A stretch of DNA of 45,179 nucleotides from Candidatus Faecivicinus avistercoris (GTDB lineage: Bacteria > Bacillota > Clostridia > Christensenellales > Aristaeellaceae), in assembly GCA_018716805.1 (NCBI GenBank), contig DVJL01000034.1, positions 1-45,179 of the forward strand. The letters are read 5' to 3'. How positions within the stretch are numbered: the stretch's first letter is position 1; every line of letters starts with the position of its first letter. The position numbers and the translations under genes were made by a program. A model generated the notes under the pieces. It made no database searches. It was given only the letters and a program-made list of their open reading frames with translations, and was not told where the DNA came from. Shown piece by piece: positions 14,782 to 23,621 of this stretch.

Positions 14782-15141
14782 GTGAACATCGACGTGGAAG
14801 TCTCCGAGGTCCACATCAACGTGGGCAGGCTGCTGAACAAGGTCAACGGGAACACGCTCGGGCGCGAAGCCGCGCGGGAGTGGTGGCGGCTGTATGCGGA
14901 CTGGACGCCGTTTCGCGAGGGCGATCTGTACAATGACGTGCGGTTCCGCCCGTGGGAAATCCACCACGTCGTGCCCTATGCAAAGTATCAGTACTACGGC
15001 GACGGTTTCCACTTTTTCCGCGGCTACCATCCGCGCGCGGCATCCCGCTGGGACAAGCGCGCGGAGCCGACTCAAAAGCCAAAGCTGGTGCAGACGCTCC
15101 AGCGCTTTGTAGACAGAGGAGGGCTGCACCTTGGCGAGTAA
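14782..15141 (+). CDS. minor capsid protein 2-type (gp10-like)
   Basis: 119 residues from a GTG at 14782, two bases after the previous stop. The central WTPFREGDLYNDV, then VVPYAKYQYYGDGFHFFRGY and RWDKRA match the Minor_capsid_2 family (PF11114), small neck or tail-completion proteins that sit between connector and tail terminator genes. Confidence 0.75.
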   Translation: MNIDVEVSEVHINVGRLLNKVNGNTLGREAAREWWRLYADWTPFREGDLYNDVRFRPWEIHHVVPYAKYQYYGDGFHFFRGYHPRAASRWDKRAEPTQKPKLVQTLQRFVDRGGLHLGE

Positions 15142-15550
15142 ACACGACGCCGTGCGCGACTGGCTCCTTACCTGTCCCAGCTTGACGAAGCTGGGATTTT
15201 TGTTTGGTAAGGCGGAGATCGGCGGCGCGATCATCATCCCCTCCGACACGCAGCTCTCTGCGTACATTGACGGCTCGGAGCAGCGGCAATACGCCTTTGA
15301 GCTGGCGATCTATCTCCCTGCGAGCTACATGGCGGGCGATGGCAACATCCAGCAGCAGGAGATCGTCGACGGCGTGGCCGAGTGGGTCGCCGCGCAGAAC
15401 GCAGCGGGCAACCTGCCGGCATTTCCGACAGGATGTCAGCCCATCGAGGCGCGCGTACTCGAATCCGAGGCGCCATACATCGCTGCTCAGGACGAGAACG
15501 TCGCGAAATACGTCATTCCATTTGCAATCGACTATTATAAGGAGGCCTGA
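15131..15550 (+). CDS. minor capsid protein 3-type / tail terminator
   Basis: 139 residues. The start is taken as TTG at 15131 because GAGGAGGGC lies at 15114-15122; it overlaps the preceding gene by 11 bases. The alpha-beta pattern (DAVRDWLLTCPSLTKLGFLF, QRQYAFELAIYLPAS, VAEWVAAQN) and the place before the tail tube fit Minor_capsid_3 (PF12691), the fold of tail-terminator proteins. Confidence 0.7.
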   Translation: MASKHDAVRDWLLTCPSLTKLGFLFGKAEIGGAIIIPSDTQLSAYIDGSEQRQYAFELAIYLPASYMAGDGNIQQQEIVDGVAEWVAAQNAAGNLPAFPTGCQPIEARVLESEAPYIAAQDENVAKYVIPFAIDYYKEA

Positions 15551-15552
15551 AC

Positions 15553-16038
15553 ATGCCCGAAGTATCGCTGAGAAAGCATGAATTCATTCCGTTTATCGAC
15601 ACGTCCGGCGGGAGCGAGCCCGACTCCTACACGTGGAGCCGCGTGGACAAGTCCACGATCTTCTCCCTCAATCCCAACCCGCAGACCGAGACGAACGATT
15701 ACATCTCCTATGAGGCGGCGGTGACCGAGGTCACGAGCTACCAGCCCGAGCTTCCGCTGGAGATCACGCTGGACGAGGGCAATCCCGTCTACGATTTCCT
15801 GTTCGAGATGCTCTACGACCTGCCCATCGGCGAGGCCGTCAAGGTGCCGTTCCTGCTCTGCTTTGCCGGCACGGACAAAAAGGCGTGGCTCGTGCCGAAG
15901 GCGACGATCACGCTGGGCGAGCTGAACACCGTCGACCGCGTGCTGTCGTTTACGGTCGGTATCGGCGGCGACATCCAGCGCGGCACCTACGCGATGTCCA
16001 GCGGAAAGCCTACCTTTACGCCGGCGGACGCCGCCTGA
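15553..16038 (+). CDS. major tail (tube) protein
   Basis: 161 residues. A conserved tube-protein pattern is visible: LRKHEFIPFIDTSG at the start, WSRVDKSTIFSLNPNPQTET, then ITLDEGNPVYDFLFEML. Such proteins polymerise into the tail tube of siphoviruses. It is followed with one base of overlap by the Gp15-like gene. Confidence 0.88.
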   Translation: MPEVSLRKHEFIPFIDTSGGSEPDSYTWSRVDKSTIFSLNPNPQTETNDYISYEAAVTEVTSYQPELPLEITLDEGNPVYDFLFEMLYDLPIGEAVKVPFLLCFAGTDKKAWLVPKATITLGELNTVDRVLSFTVGIGGDIQRGTYAMSSGKPTFTPADAA

Positions 16039-16643
16039 TGCTTCGCCCGAATTACGCCTGCGACGCGCCCCCGACCCAGATCGAGGTCGGGGGCGCAATG
16101 TACGACGTGGAGACCGACTGGCGCGTGTGGATCGACATCACCCGCCTTTTGGGCGACCTGATCCCCAACGCCGATACGGACGAGCGCCGCAGGCACAATG
16201 CCGAGACGTGGTCGCAAATCCAAGAGTTGGCATTTGGCGGGGCGCTGGTGGACGAGCATCCCGCGGAGGTCATGCGCGCCGTGTGCGATTTTGCGCAGGG
16301 CTATCCCTGCGCGCCCATCCGCCGCGAACCGGGCGGGCCGCGCGTGCTGTCGCACGACTATGATCTCAACTGGATCGTGCTCGCCATCCGAGCGCAGTTT
16401 GGCGTGGATCTCTCCTACCATCGCAGCGATCCCTTCCATTGGTGGGAATTCCGGCTGATGGAGCAGGCGTTGAGCGGCGACCACTACATCCTGAGCCTCA
16501 TGGACGCTCGGGGTTACAAGGGCAAGGATCTGGAGCTGATCAAACGCCGGAGGATGTGCGCGCTGCCCAAGGAGGAAACGGCCGCGGAGCGTGCGCACAG
16601 CGAGGACGTCATGGCCGAGATACTGGCCGATACAGAGCAATAG
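16038..16643 (+). CDS. Gp15-like tail protein
   Basis: 201 residues. The segment ETDWRVWIDITRLLGDL and the later LIKRRRMCALP with a helical acidic end match the Bacteriophage Gp15 family, found between the tail tube and tape-measure genes and thought to act as a tail assembly chaperone. Here it precedes the other small chaperone-like gene. Confidence 0.75.
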   Translation: MLRPNYACDAPPTQIEVGGAMYDVETDWRVWIDITRLLGDLIPNADTDERRRHNAETWSQIQELAFGGALVDEHPAEVMRAVCDFAQGYPCAPIRREPGGPRVLSHDYDLNWIVLAIRAQFGVDLSYHRSDPFHWWEFRLMEQALSGDHYILSLMDARGYKGKDLELIKRRRMCALPKEETAAERAHSEDVMAEILADTEQ

Positions 16644-16655
16644 GAGGACAACGAT

Positions 16656-17060
16656 ATGCAGATCAACACCGACATCGAGCGCGTGGTCGTGGAGATCGAC
16701 GGCGCAGAGTACGAGGTTGCCGAAAATACGGAGGCAGTCGCCGACAAGCTGATTGAGGCGCAGGTCAAGTGCGCCGGCCGCGCGGAGTATCACCTTTGGC
16801 GTGCCGAGCTGGAGATCCTATTGGGCAAGTCTGCCTGCAAGGAGCTGTTTAATCGCGGCAAGGCCGAGAATCTCGACCGGCTCGAGCGCATCCACGCGGG
16901 CGTGATCGAGGCGTTTGAACGAAACCACGACGATCTCGCCGCAGAAAAGGCGGATCGCGCCGCCGAGCAGATGGCGAAGCTCTTCGCGCCGCTCAACGAG
17001 TTCTTGCGCCGCAGCGGGGCGCAGTCACAGGGCGGGAAGGTCGTCAGGCGAAAGGAATGA
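16656..17060 (+). CDS. tail assembly chaperone-like protein
   Basis: 134 residues. An N-terminal beta hairpin (RVVVEIDGAEYEVAEN) and a long helical, charged C-terminus (LEILLGKSACKELFNR and MAKLFAPLNEFLRRSG). It sits just before the tape measure, the place of the second tail chaperone. No frameshift signal linking it to the Gp15-like gene is seen; the two frames are separate with 12 bases between them. Confidence 0.65.
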   Translation: MQINTDIERVVVEIDGAEYEVAENTEAVADKLIEAQVKCAGRAEYHLWRAELEILLGKSACKELFNRGKAENLDRLERIHAGVIEAFERNHDDLAAEKADRAAEQMAKLFAPLNEFLRRSGAQSQGGKVVRRKE

Positions 17061-17092
17061 TTTGACCGCACGGGCAAAAGCGAGGTGAACCC

Positions 17093-20000
17093 ATGGCCGA
17101 CGGAATTGTAATCAAAATCAGCGGCGACGACAGTCCGCTGCGAAAAACGCTTGCTGGCATCGGCAAGACTGCGTCAGCTTCCTTAAAGGGCATCACGGCG
17201 GTCTCGGGCGTGCTCAGCGCGGCGTGGGGCATAGCGGGCGCAGCGACGGTCAAGTACAACGCCAACATTGAGCAGCTCACGACCTCGTTTGAGGTCATGA
17301 CGGGCTCGGCTGAGGAAGCTGCGTCCATTGTCGAGCGGCTCAAGACGATGGGCGCGGACACGCCGTTTGAAACGCTCGACCTCGCCGAGACGACACAGCT
17401 GCTGATGAACTACGGCATAACAGCCGACGAGGCGATCAGCCGTATGTCCATGCTGGGTGACATCGCTCAGGGCAGCGCAGAAAAGATGCAGCGCATCGCC
17501 ACAGCCTATGGTCAGATGTCGAGCGCGGGGAAAGTCCAGCTCGAGGACATCAAGCAGATGATCGAGGCCGGATACAACCCGCTGCAGGAGATCGCCGAGA
17601 CGACCGGCGAGAGCATGGCGAGCCTGTACGAGCGCATCAGCGATGGCACGCTCGCCGTCGAGGAGATCACCGCAAGCATGGAGCGCTCTACGAGCGAGGG
17701 CGGCAAATACTTTGAGAGCATGGCCAAGCAGGCCGAGACGCTCTCCGGCCGCCTGTCCACGCTCAAGGACGAGGCGCAGTCCTTTTTGGGCAACCTGTTT
17801 TCGGGCGCAACGGACAGCCTGCGCGACGACGTCCTCCCCATGGCGACGGACATCATCGACGCTCTCAACACAGGCTTTGAGTCCGGAGGCATCGACGGGC
17901 TGATGAACGCATTTAACCGCGAGCAGCCCAAGCTCCTGACGTGGGGCGTCAACGCGGCGAAGAACGTGATGTCCGGCATCTCCAAACAGCTCCCGGGGCT
18001 GGTCAAGAGCCTGTTTTCCGCGCTCCCCTCTGTGCTCAGCTCGGCGACGGAGTTGACCCCGGAGCTGGTGACGTCGCTGATGGGCGTCGCGTCTGAGGTG
18101 GTAGAAAACCTGATCGCGCAGCTGCCGGAGCTCGTGCCAACAATTTTGGAAGGACTGTGGAATGTCGCCGGAAGCATCTCAACTGGAGCGGTGGACATCG
18201 TACGCAGCGTTGGAGACGGTATCGGCACGGCGCTCAAGAAGATCGGCCTGCTCGAATGGTCGCCCGAAGAAATCATTGAAAACTCGTTTGCCAACGTAGA
18301 TCGCGATCATGTCGAAGAAATCAAGGCACAGATCAATATCAAACCTGAAGTTGAAGTTAAGGAACCAGAGGTCGAACTGACGAATCTCTACACCGAAATT
18401 GAAGAAGCCCTGACCGACGGACTTGCCGATACGCCTGAAATTGTTGACAGCCTGAAGCAAAAGGTTACCGACTATTACAACACGCAGATCGAAAACATCA
18501 ATGCATGGCGCGAAGAGGCGCTTGCAAGCCTGGATTCCACTCTTCCCACGGAAGAATACGATGCTGCAGTTGCAGACATCAACGCTCAGGCGGATGCAAT
18601 GGTCGCCGGACTGGAACAGGCAAGCAATGCGACCATCACATGGATCGAAACCAACGCTGGACGCTCCACGGCCGCGGTAGAGGCCAATGTCGAGGATTTG
18701 CGCACGATCTACAACAACGCATTGCAGTATGCGCAGTACATCGATGAGCTGACCGGAGATGCGCAGTCTACGATCGATAAGCAGCGCGAGTTGGTTGCGG
18801 CGGGCGCATCGCAGGATGAGAGCGTCATGGCAGGGGCTTTGATCTACTCATCCCAAGAGTACGCAAATGCCGTGGAAGAGGCCGAAAAGATCAAAACTGA
18901 GGCGCTCGTCAATGCGGCGAACCAGTATGGCGAGGACACCGAAGCGTACCGGCAGGCAGAAGAGCGCATTACACAGCAGTACGAAGAGAGCACCCAGCAG
19001 GCGCTCGACAGTTATCGTGCGAACCTACAGGCGTTGATAGGCGGCATGGCGGAAAGCCTTTCGCCGGATCGGTTGGAGCAGCTCAAGCCGTACATCGTAA
19101 CGGAGACGCTCGCTGAAAACTTGAGCGGTCTGAACAATGAACTGCTCGCGCTGGCGAATTCTGGCGCACTTGATCTGTCCAATGCTGATGCTGTGCGACA
19201 AGCCATTGTCGACCGATTGGGTAAAGACCTCGGCCTGACCAACGATGACTGGGCTACCATTGCCTCCATGATGGGCGAGGACGTTGATCCGGCAACGGCA
19301 AAACAGGCGATCATGGATAGCCTTGTGCAATTACTGCAGGGGAGCGGCACAACAGGCGTATCGATGGATGGTGCACAATTACTCAGTGCAATGGGCCTGT
19401 TAAGCGGGCTTGACACGGGTGCACTCAGTGAAATTTCCAGCGAACTCGCGCCAATCATCCAAGCCGCAATCGAATCTGGCATGATACAGGGAATCGAGGG
19501 CGTCGATCTTACTGATCCGCAGACGCTCCTCTCTATCCTGCTCGGGACTTTTGGCGAAGAATCGGACATCACAATCGGTGTCGAACCCGAGGTCGAAGTA
19601 GAGGATCCGGAGGTTACAAACCCCGAGGGCGCGCGCGAGGAAATCGAGACCGCGACGGAGGCCGCGCTGGGCGGATCGGACGGCGAACCCGTCACCGTCG
19701 AGCAGGACGTCACCGCCGAGGCGCACGTCACGACGGACGTCAACACCGAAGAAGAAAGCGGCATCGAACAGGCGGTGCAGGAACAGATTCAGCAGACCGT
19801 TGGTGTGGATGTGACGGCGGACGTCTCCCTCAGCGTGAACGTCTCTGACAGCAACGCAACCGAGGTGGGCGTATCCTCCGGGCAGGAGATCGGCAACGGC
19901 ATCGTCACCGGCCTCTCCGGCAAGAGCGCAGCAGTGACCGTAGCCGCCAGCGCTGTAGCGGGCGGCGCGACCACGGGCATCCGCGGCGCATACCAGCAAT

Positions 20001-20455
20001 ACTACTCCGCCGGGCAATATCTCGGTACGGGCCTTGCAAACGGTATCGCCAGCAAGCGCAGCGCCGTCATGGCACAGGCGCGATCCATCGCCAACGCGGC
20101 GGCAGCGGCCATCCGGTCGGCGCTGCAAATCTCCTCCCCGTCCAAGGTGACTACGCAGCTCGGCGAGTACACCGGCGAGGGGTTTGAGATCGGCCTGACG
20201 GACAGCCTGACCCGCGCTGTGGAGAGCGCGCGGCGCATTGCCGGCACGCTCAACCTGACCCCGCGCATGGATTTCCCGGACGTGACTGGCGCACTGACCG
20301 GCGCGGTCGGATCGATCTATGAGGCCGAGAGCGGGCGATCAATCAACCTGTACATCAACGGCAAGCAGATGGCCACCACGACGGCGGGCGACAACCGCTG
20401 GGCGCAGGCCAACCGCGCGCGCCGGATTGCACTGGGGGTGGGCAGAAAGCTATGA
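17093..20455 (+). CDS. tail tape-measure protein
   Basis: 1,120 residues, the length-setting scaffold of the tail. The N-terminus shows the tape-measure pattern: FEVMTGSAEEAASIVERL, TPFETLDLAETTQLL, then AYGQMSSAGKVQLEDIKQMI and GYNPLQEIAETTG. A hydrophobic part (LVKSLFSALPSVLS) follows. Residues about 414-833 differ in composition (lower GC, acidic helices) and are bounded by two similar linkers, PEVEVKEPEV and PEVEVEDPEV. The C-terminal part resumes the tape-measure style (GQYLGTGLANGIASKRSAVM). It overlaps the Dit gene by four bases. Confidence 0.92.
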   Translation: MADGIVIKISGDDSPLRKTLAGIGKTASASLKGITAVSGVLSAAWGIAGAATVKYNANIEQLTTSFEVMTGSAEEAASIVERLKTMGADTPFETLDLAETTQLLMNYGITADEAISRMSMLGDIAQGSAEKMQRIATAYGQMSSAGKVQLEDIKQMIEAGYNPLQEIAETTGESMASLYERISDGTLAVEEITASMERSTSEGGKYFESMAKQAETLSGRLSTLKDEAQSFLGNLFSGATDSLRDDVLPMATDIIDALNTGFESGGIDGLMNAFNREQPKLLTWGVNAAKNVMSGISKQLPGLVKSLFSALPSVLSSATELTPELVTSLMGVASEVVENLIAQLPELVPTILEGLWNVAGSISTGAVDIVRSVGDGIGTALKKIGLLEWSPEEIIENSFANVDRDHVEEIKAQINIKPEVEVKEPEVELTNLYTEIEEALTDGLADTPEIVDSLKQKVTDYYNTQIENINAWREEALASLDSTLPTEEYDAAVADINAQADAMVAGLEQASNATITWIETNAGRSTAAVEANVEDLRTIYNNALQYAQYIDELTGDAQSTIDKQRELVAAGASQDESVMAGALIYSSQEYANAVEEAEKIKTEALVNAANQYGEDTEAYRQAEERITQQYEESTQQALDSYRANLQALIGGMAESLSPDRLEQLKPYIVTETLAENLSGLNNELLALANSGALDLSNADAVRQAIVDRLGKDLGLTNDDWATIASMMGEDVDPATAKQAIMDSLVQLLQGSGTTGVSMDGAQLLSAMGLLSGLDTGALSEISSELAPIIQAAIESGMIQGIEGVDLTDPQTLLSILLGTFGEESDITIGVEPEVEVEDPEVTNPEGAREEIETATEAALGGSDGEPVTVEQDVTAEAHVTTDVNTEEESGIEQAVQEQIQQTVGVDVTADVSLSVNVSDSNATEVGVSSGQEIGNGIVTGLSGKSAAVTVAASAVAGGATTGIRGAYQQYYSAGQYLGTGLANGIASKRSAVMAQARSIANAAAAAIRSALQISSPSKVTTQLGEYTGEGFEIGLTDSLTRAVESARRIAGTLNLTPRMDFPDVTGALTGAVGSIYEAESGRSINLYINGKQMATTTAGDNRWAQANRARRIALGVGRKL

Positions 20456-21171
20456 AAAGACTGGAAGAGGCGTGGTTTTCCTACGCCGGCGTCAAGAGCG
20501 ACGCAATGGGCATCCTGCTGACCAGCATGCCCACGCGGCCACACCCCGCCGCAAATGGGGACTATGAGATCGTCCCCGGGCGCGACGGCCGGCTGTGGTT
20601 CCCCGACGACACCTACGACCAGATTGTCGTGCGCATCAACTGCGTGTCCGACGGCAGCGTCAGCATGGACGAGATCAACGCATGGCTCTCCGGCAGCGGC
20701 GATCTGATCTTCTCCGACGAGCCAAACCGGGCCTACCGCGCGCGCATCACCAAGGAGTTTGCGCGCTCGCCCAAGTACGCCCGCCTGACGGCGCAGGAAT
20801 TCCCCGTGTCGTGGGACTGCGATCCCTACCGCTACCAGACGCCAGAGACACAGGCGCAGTCCGTGACAAACGGCGGATCGCTGGTCAACCCCGGCGCGGT
20901 CTCGCTTCCGCGCATCACAGTTGCCGGCACGGGCGATATTGCGCTGCTGATCGGCTCGCAGCTGATCGAGATCGAGGGCATGACCGACGGCGTCATCATC
21001 GACAGCGAGCAGCAGGACGCCATCGATTACGATGACGGGCTGACGCTGCGCAACGATCTGGTCGTGCTGGATGAGTTCCCCAAGCTCCTGCCGGGCGCGA
21101 ACATCATCTCGTGGAGCGGCACGGGCACGGTATCGTCCGTGACCGTGCTCCCCCGCTGGAGGTATCTATGA
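20452..21171 (+). CDS. distal tail protein (Dit)
   Basis: 239 residues. RLEEAWFSYAGVKSDAMGIL near the N-terminus, WLSGSGDLIFSDEPNRAYRA, then FPVSWDCDPYRYQ are landmarks of siphovirus distal tail proteins, which form the hexameric hub joining tail tube and baseplate. It overlaps both neighbours by four bases (ATGA on each side). Confidence 0.88.
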   Translation: MKRLEEAWFSYAGVKSDAMGILLTSMPTRPHPAANGDYEIVPGRDGRLWFPDDTYDQIVVRINCVSDGSVSMDEINAWLSGSGDLIFSDEPNRAYRARITKEFARSPKYARLTAQEFPVSWDCDPYRYQTPETQAQSVTNGGSLVNPGAVSLPRITVAGTGDIALLIGSQLIEIEGMTDGVIIDSEQQDAIDYDDGLTLRNDLVVLDEFPKLLPGANIISWSGTGTVSSVTVLPRWRYL

Positions 21172-23621
21172 TTACGATTCACGCCGCCAATGCGACGGAT
21201 TTTTCGACGCTCGGGCTGGGCGTGCTCCAGCCCATCGAGTGCGAGGTGGAGGAGACCGCCGGAGGGCGCTATGAGCTGACGCTGGTCCAGCCCATCACGG
21301 ACGACGGCCGGCATCTGCTGATCGCAAACCACCGCATCATCCGCGCGCCCTCACCGGTGCGCGAAGCCCCCATCGATGCGGGCGCGCCCACGCCCAGCGT
21401 CCCGGAAACCGTATCGCGCGAGATCTATGAGGTCGACGTCAATACCCGGCTGCGCCTGCGCACAGGGCCGTCTACGAGCTACAAGATCATCGGACGGTAC
21501 AAGGACGGTACACAGGTCATCAAGCTCGAGGAAAACAATGGATGGTACCGCGTGGAGGTGTGCTCCGGCGGCGCGACCGGCTGGATGTCCGCGCAATACC
21601 TCGACTATGTGCGCACGGACACCGAGACCATCCAGCCGGACAACGACCTGCCGGGGCCGTCGATCCAAGTCACGCAGGCGCGAGACCAGCTCTATCGCAT
21701 CTACTCCGTCGAGCGGGACGCCACAAAGCGCACCGTGACGGCCATCGCGAGGCATATCACCTATGACCTTGCCGGCGTGCTGGTCGCGGGAGAGTACGCG
21801 CCTGAGGGCGTTGCGGCAAACGCCGCTGTGGCGCAGCTGCTTTCGCTCGCAGACCATACCACCGATTTCACAATTTACTGCAATGTCACCTCTCCGGTTA
21901 CGGGCGAATACACGGGGCGCAACCTGCTGGACTGCCTGCTGGGCGGAGACGACGGCATTGTGCCGCAGACTGGCGCGAGGGTGTTCCGGGACAACTACAA
22001 CTTTTACATCCTCGAGGATGTCGACCGCTCTCCCGGCGTGTACATCCGATATGCCAAGAACCTGCTGGAAGCGGCGCTGACCGAGGACGTGGCGGACATC
22101 GTGACGCGCATCCTGCCCATCGGCAAGGATGCAGACGGCAACCGCCTCGCGGGCGCGTATGTCGACAGCGCGCGGATCAACGACTATCCGACGATCTATG
22201 CGCAGGAGATCGAGTACGACGTCAAGGTCGGCGACGGCGATGATGAGTACGACACGGAGGATGCGGCGAAGGCAAAGCTCGCAGAGCTGGCGCAGGCGGA
22301 CATGGACAGCGGAATCGACCTGCCCACCGTATCGCTCGACGCGGAATTTGTACGCCTCGAACTGATGCCGGAGTATGCCGAGCTTGCGAACCAGTACGCG
22401 CTGCACCTGTACGACAGCGTCCCCGTACGCGCCGCCAATGCGGGCATTGCCGTGACTGTGCGCATGACGTCGTACGTTTGGGACGCGCTGCGCGAAAAGT
22501 ACACCGAGACCGGACTGGGCGACATCACCGAGATGCAGTCCACCGTCTACGGCACGGACATCGCGCCGGGCGCCGTCTCCGGCACGCACATCGCGCCGGG
22601 GAGCGTGGGCGAAACGGCGCTGCGCAACCTCTCAGTCACCTATGCCAAGATCGCCGTCGCGGCCATCCAACACCTGTCAGCCGACGCCATCAACGCCACA
22701 AAGGCGTATATCCACGAGATCGCGGCAAACGAGATCACCACCGACCAGCTCTATGCGGATTTTGCCAAAATCATGGAGCTCGCCGTCGGAAACATCACGG
22801 CGGACAACATCGAAACCGACGAGCTGGCGGCGGTGCTGGGCGATTTTCTCACCCTGTATTCGGACTATGCCGGCATCAATTTCGCCGATGTCAAGGATCT
22901 GATCGCCGACGAGGCCATCTTCCGCGTCGGCGTGGCGAATGAGCTGTATATCGACCGCCTGGTCGCAACGTCCGCCTTTTTGGCCTCTGCCACGCTCGGA
23001 GGGCTGATCCTGCGCGGCGAGGATGGCAATTACTACAAGGTTTATGTGCAGATGGACGGCACCATCCGCACCGAGCTTGTGGAGCTCACGGACGATGAGA
23101 TCTCGGCGGGCGAGGCGTCCGACGGAAGCGGCATCGTGGATACAGATGTAGACATCCCCGCGATGAATGGCGGCAACATTTTGGGATCGAGCGCCGTGAT
23201 CGCGGAAATCCTCACCGATTCGCTGACCGCGGGGAAGATCACGGCTGGACAGGCGCTGATCGCCTCGGCGGAGATCCCGGAGTTGTACACCACGGCGATC
23301 AACGCCATCGGCAACAGCATCGACATCACGGCGAACTCCACGATCCAGCTCCTGATTGCCAACGACGAGCAGCTGCGCGCATGGCTGACGTTCAGCGAAA
23401 ACGGCATGCAGATCGGCAAGGCGGGCAGCACCTATTCCACACTCACGGACGACACAGGCTTTCATATCCAACAGCTCGGCGAGAAGATCGGCAGTTTTGC
23501 CAAGCGCAGGCTGATTACCGAAGCCGTGCAGGTCGGGCCGGTCAACGCATCCGGCACGCGGATCGTGATGCGCAGTGCCTACGACGGCGGCGTAGTCTTT
23601 GTTTCGGAGGTGGTAGACTGA
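21168..23621 (+). CDS. tail hub / endopeptidase-like protein (Tal) with SH3 insertion
   Basis: 817 residues, the Tal-type tail tip following Dit. The N-terminal hub part is interrupted at residues 85-148 by a bacterial SH3 domain (RLRLRTGPSTSYKIIG, GWYRVEV, TGWMSAQYLDYV); the tail protein pattern resumes after it (DQLYRIYSVERDATKRTVTA). The C-terminal 400 residues are repetitive helical-beta segments (NATKAYIHEIAANEIT, ITADNIETDELAAVL) of the prophage endopeptidase tail type. Catalytic residues of an M23 or NlpC domain are not seen, so a peptidase activity is unproven. The SH3 domain may bind cell wall during adsorption. Confidence 0.82.
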   Translation: MITIHAANATDFSTLGLGVLQPIECEVEETAGGRYELTLVQPITDDGRHLLIANHRIIRAPSPVREAPIDAGAPTPSVPETVSREIYEVDVNTRLRLRTGPSTSYKIIGRYKDGTQVIKLEENNGWYRVEVCSGGATGWMSAQYLDYVRTDTETIQPDNDLPGPSIQVTQARDQLYRIYSVERDATKRTVTAIARHITYDLAGVLVAGEYAPEGVAANAAVAQLLSLADHTTDFTIYCNVTSPVTGEYTGRNLLDCLLGGDDGIVPQTGARVFRDNYNFYILEDVDRSPGVYIRYAKNLLEAALTEDVADIVTRILPIGKDADGNRLAGAYVDSARINDYPTIYAQEIEYDVKVGDGDDEYDTEDAAKAKLAELAQADMDSGIDLPTVSLDAEFVRLELMPEYAELANQYALHLYDSVPVRAANAGIAVTVRMTSYVWDALREKYTETGLGDITEMQSTVYGTDIAPGAVSGTHIAPGSVGETALRNLSVTYAKIAVAAIQHLSADAINATKAYIHEIAANEITTDQLYADFAKIMELAVGNITADNIETDELAAVLGDFLTLYSDYAGINFADVKDLIADEAIFRVGVANELYIDRLVATSAFLASATLGGLILRGEDGNYYKVYVQMDGTIRTELVELTDDEISAGEASDGSGIVDTDVDIPAMNGGNILGSSAVIAEILTDSLTAGKITAGQALIASAEIPELYTTAINAIGNSIDITANSTIQLLIANDEQLRAWLTFSENGMQIGKAGSTYSTLTDDTGFHIQQLGEKIGSFAKRRLITEAVQVGPVNASGTRIVMRSAYDGGVVFVSEVVD

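Noticed and set aside
16038..17060. Programmed frameshift between the two tail chaperone genes.
   Set aside because: The two frames are separated by 12 bases with independent start and no slippery sequence seen.
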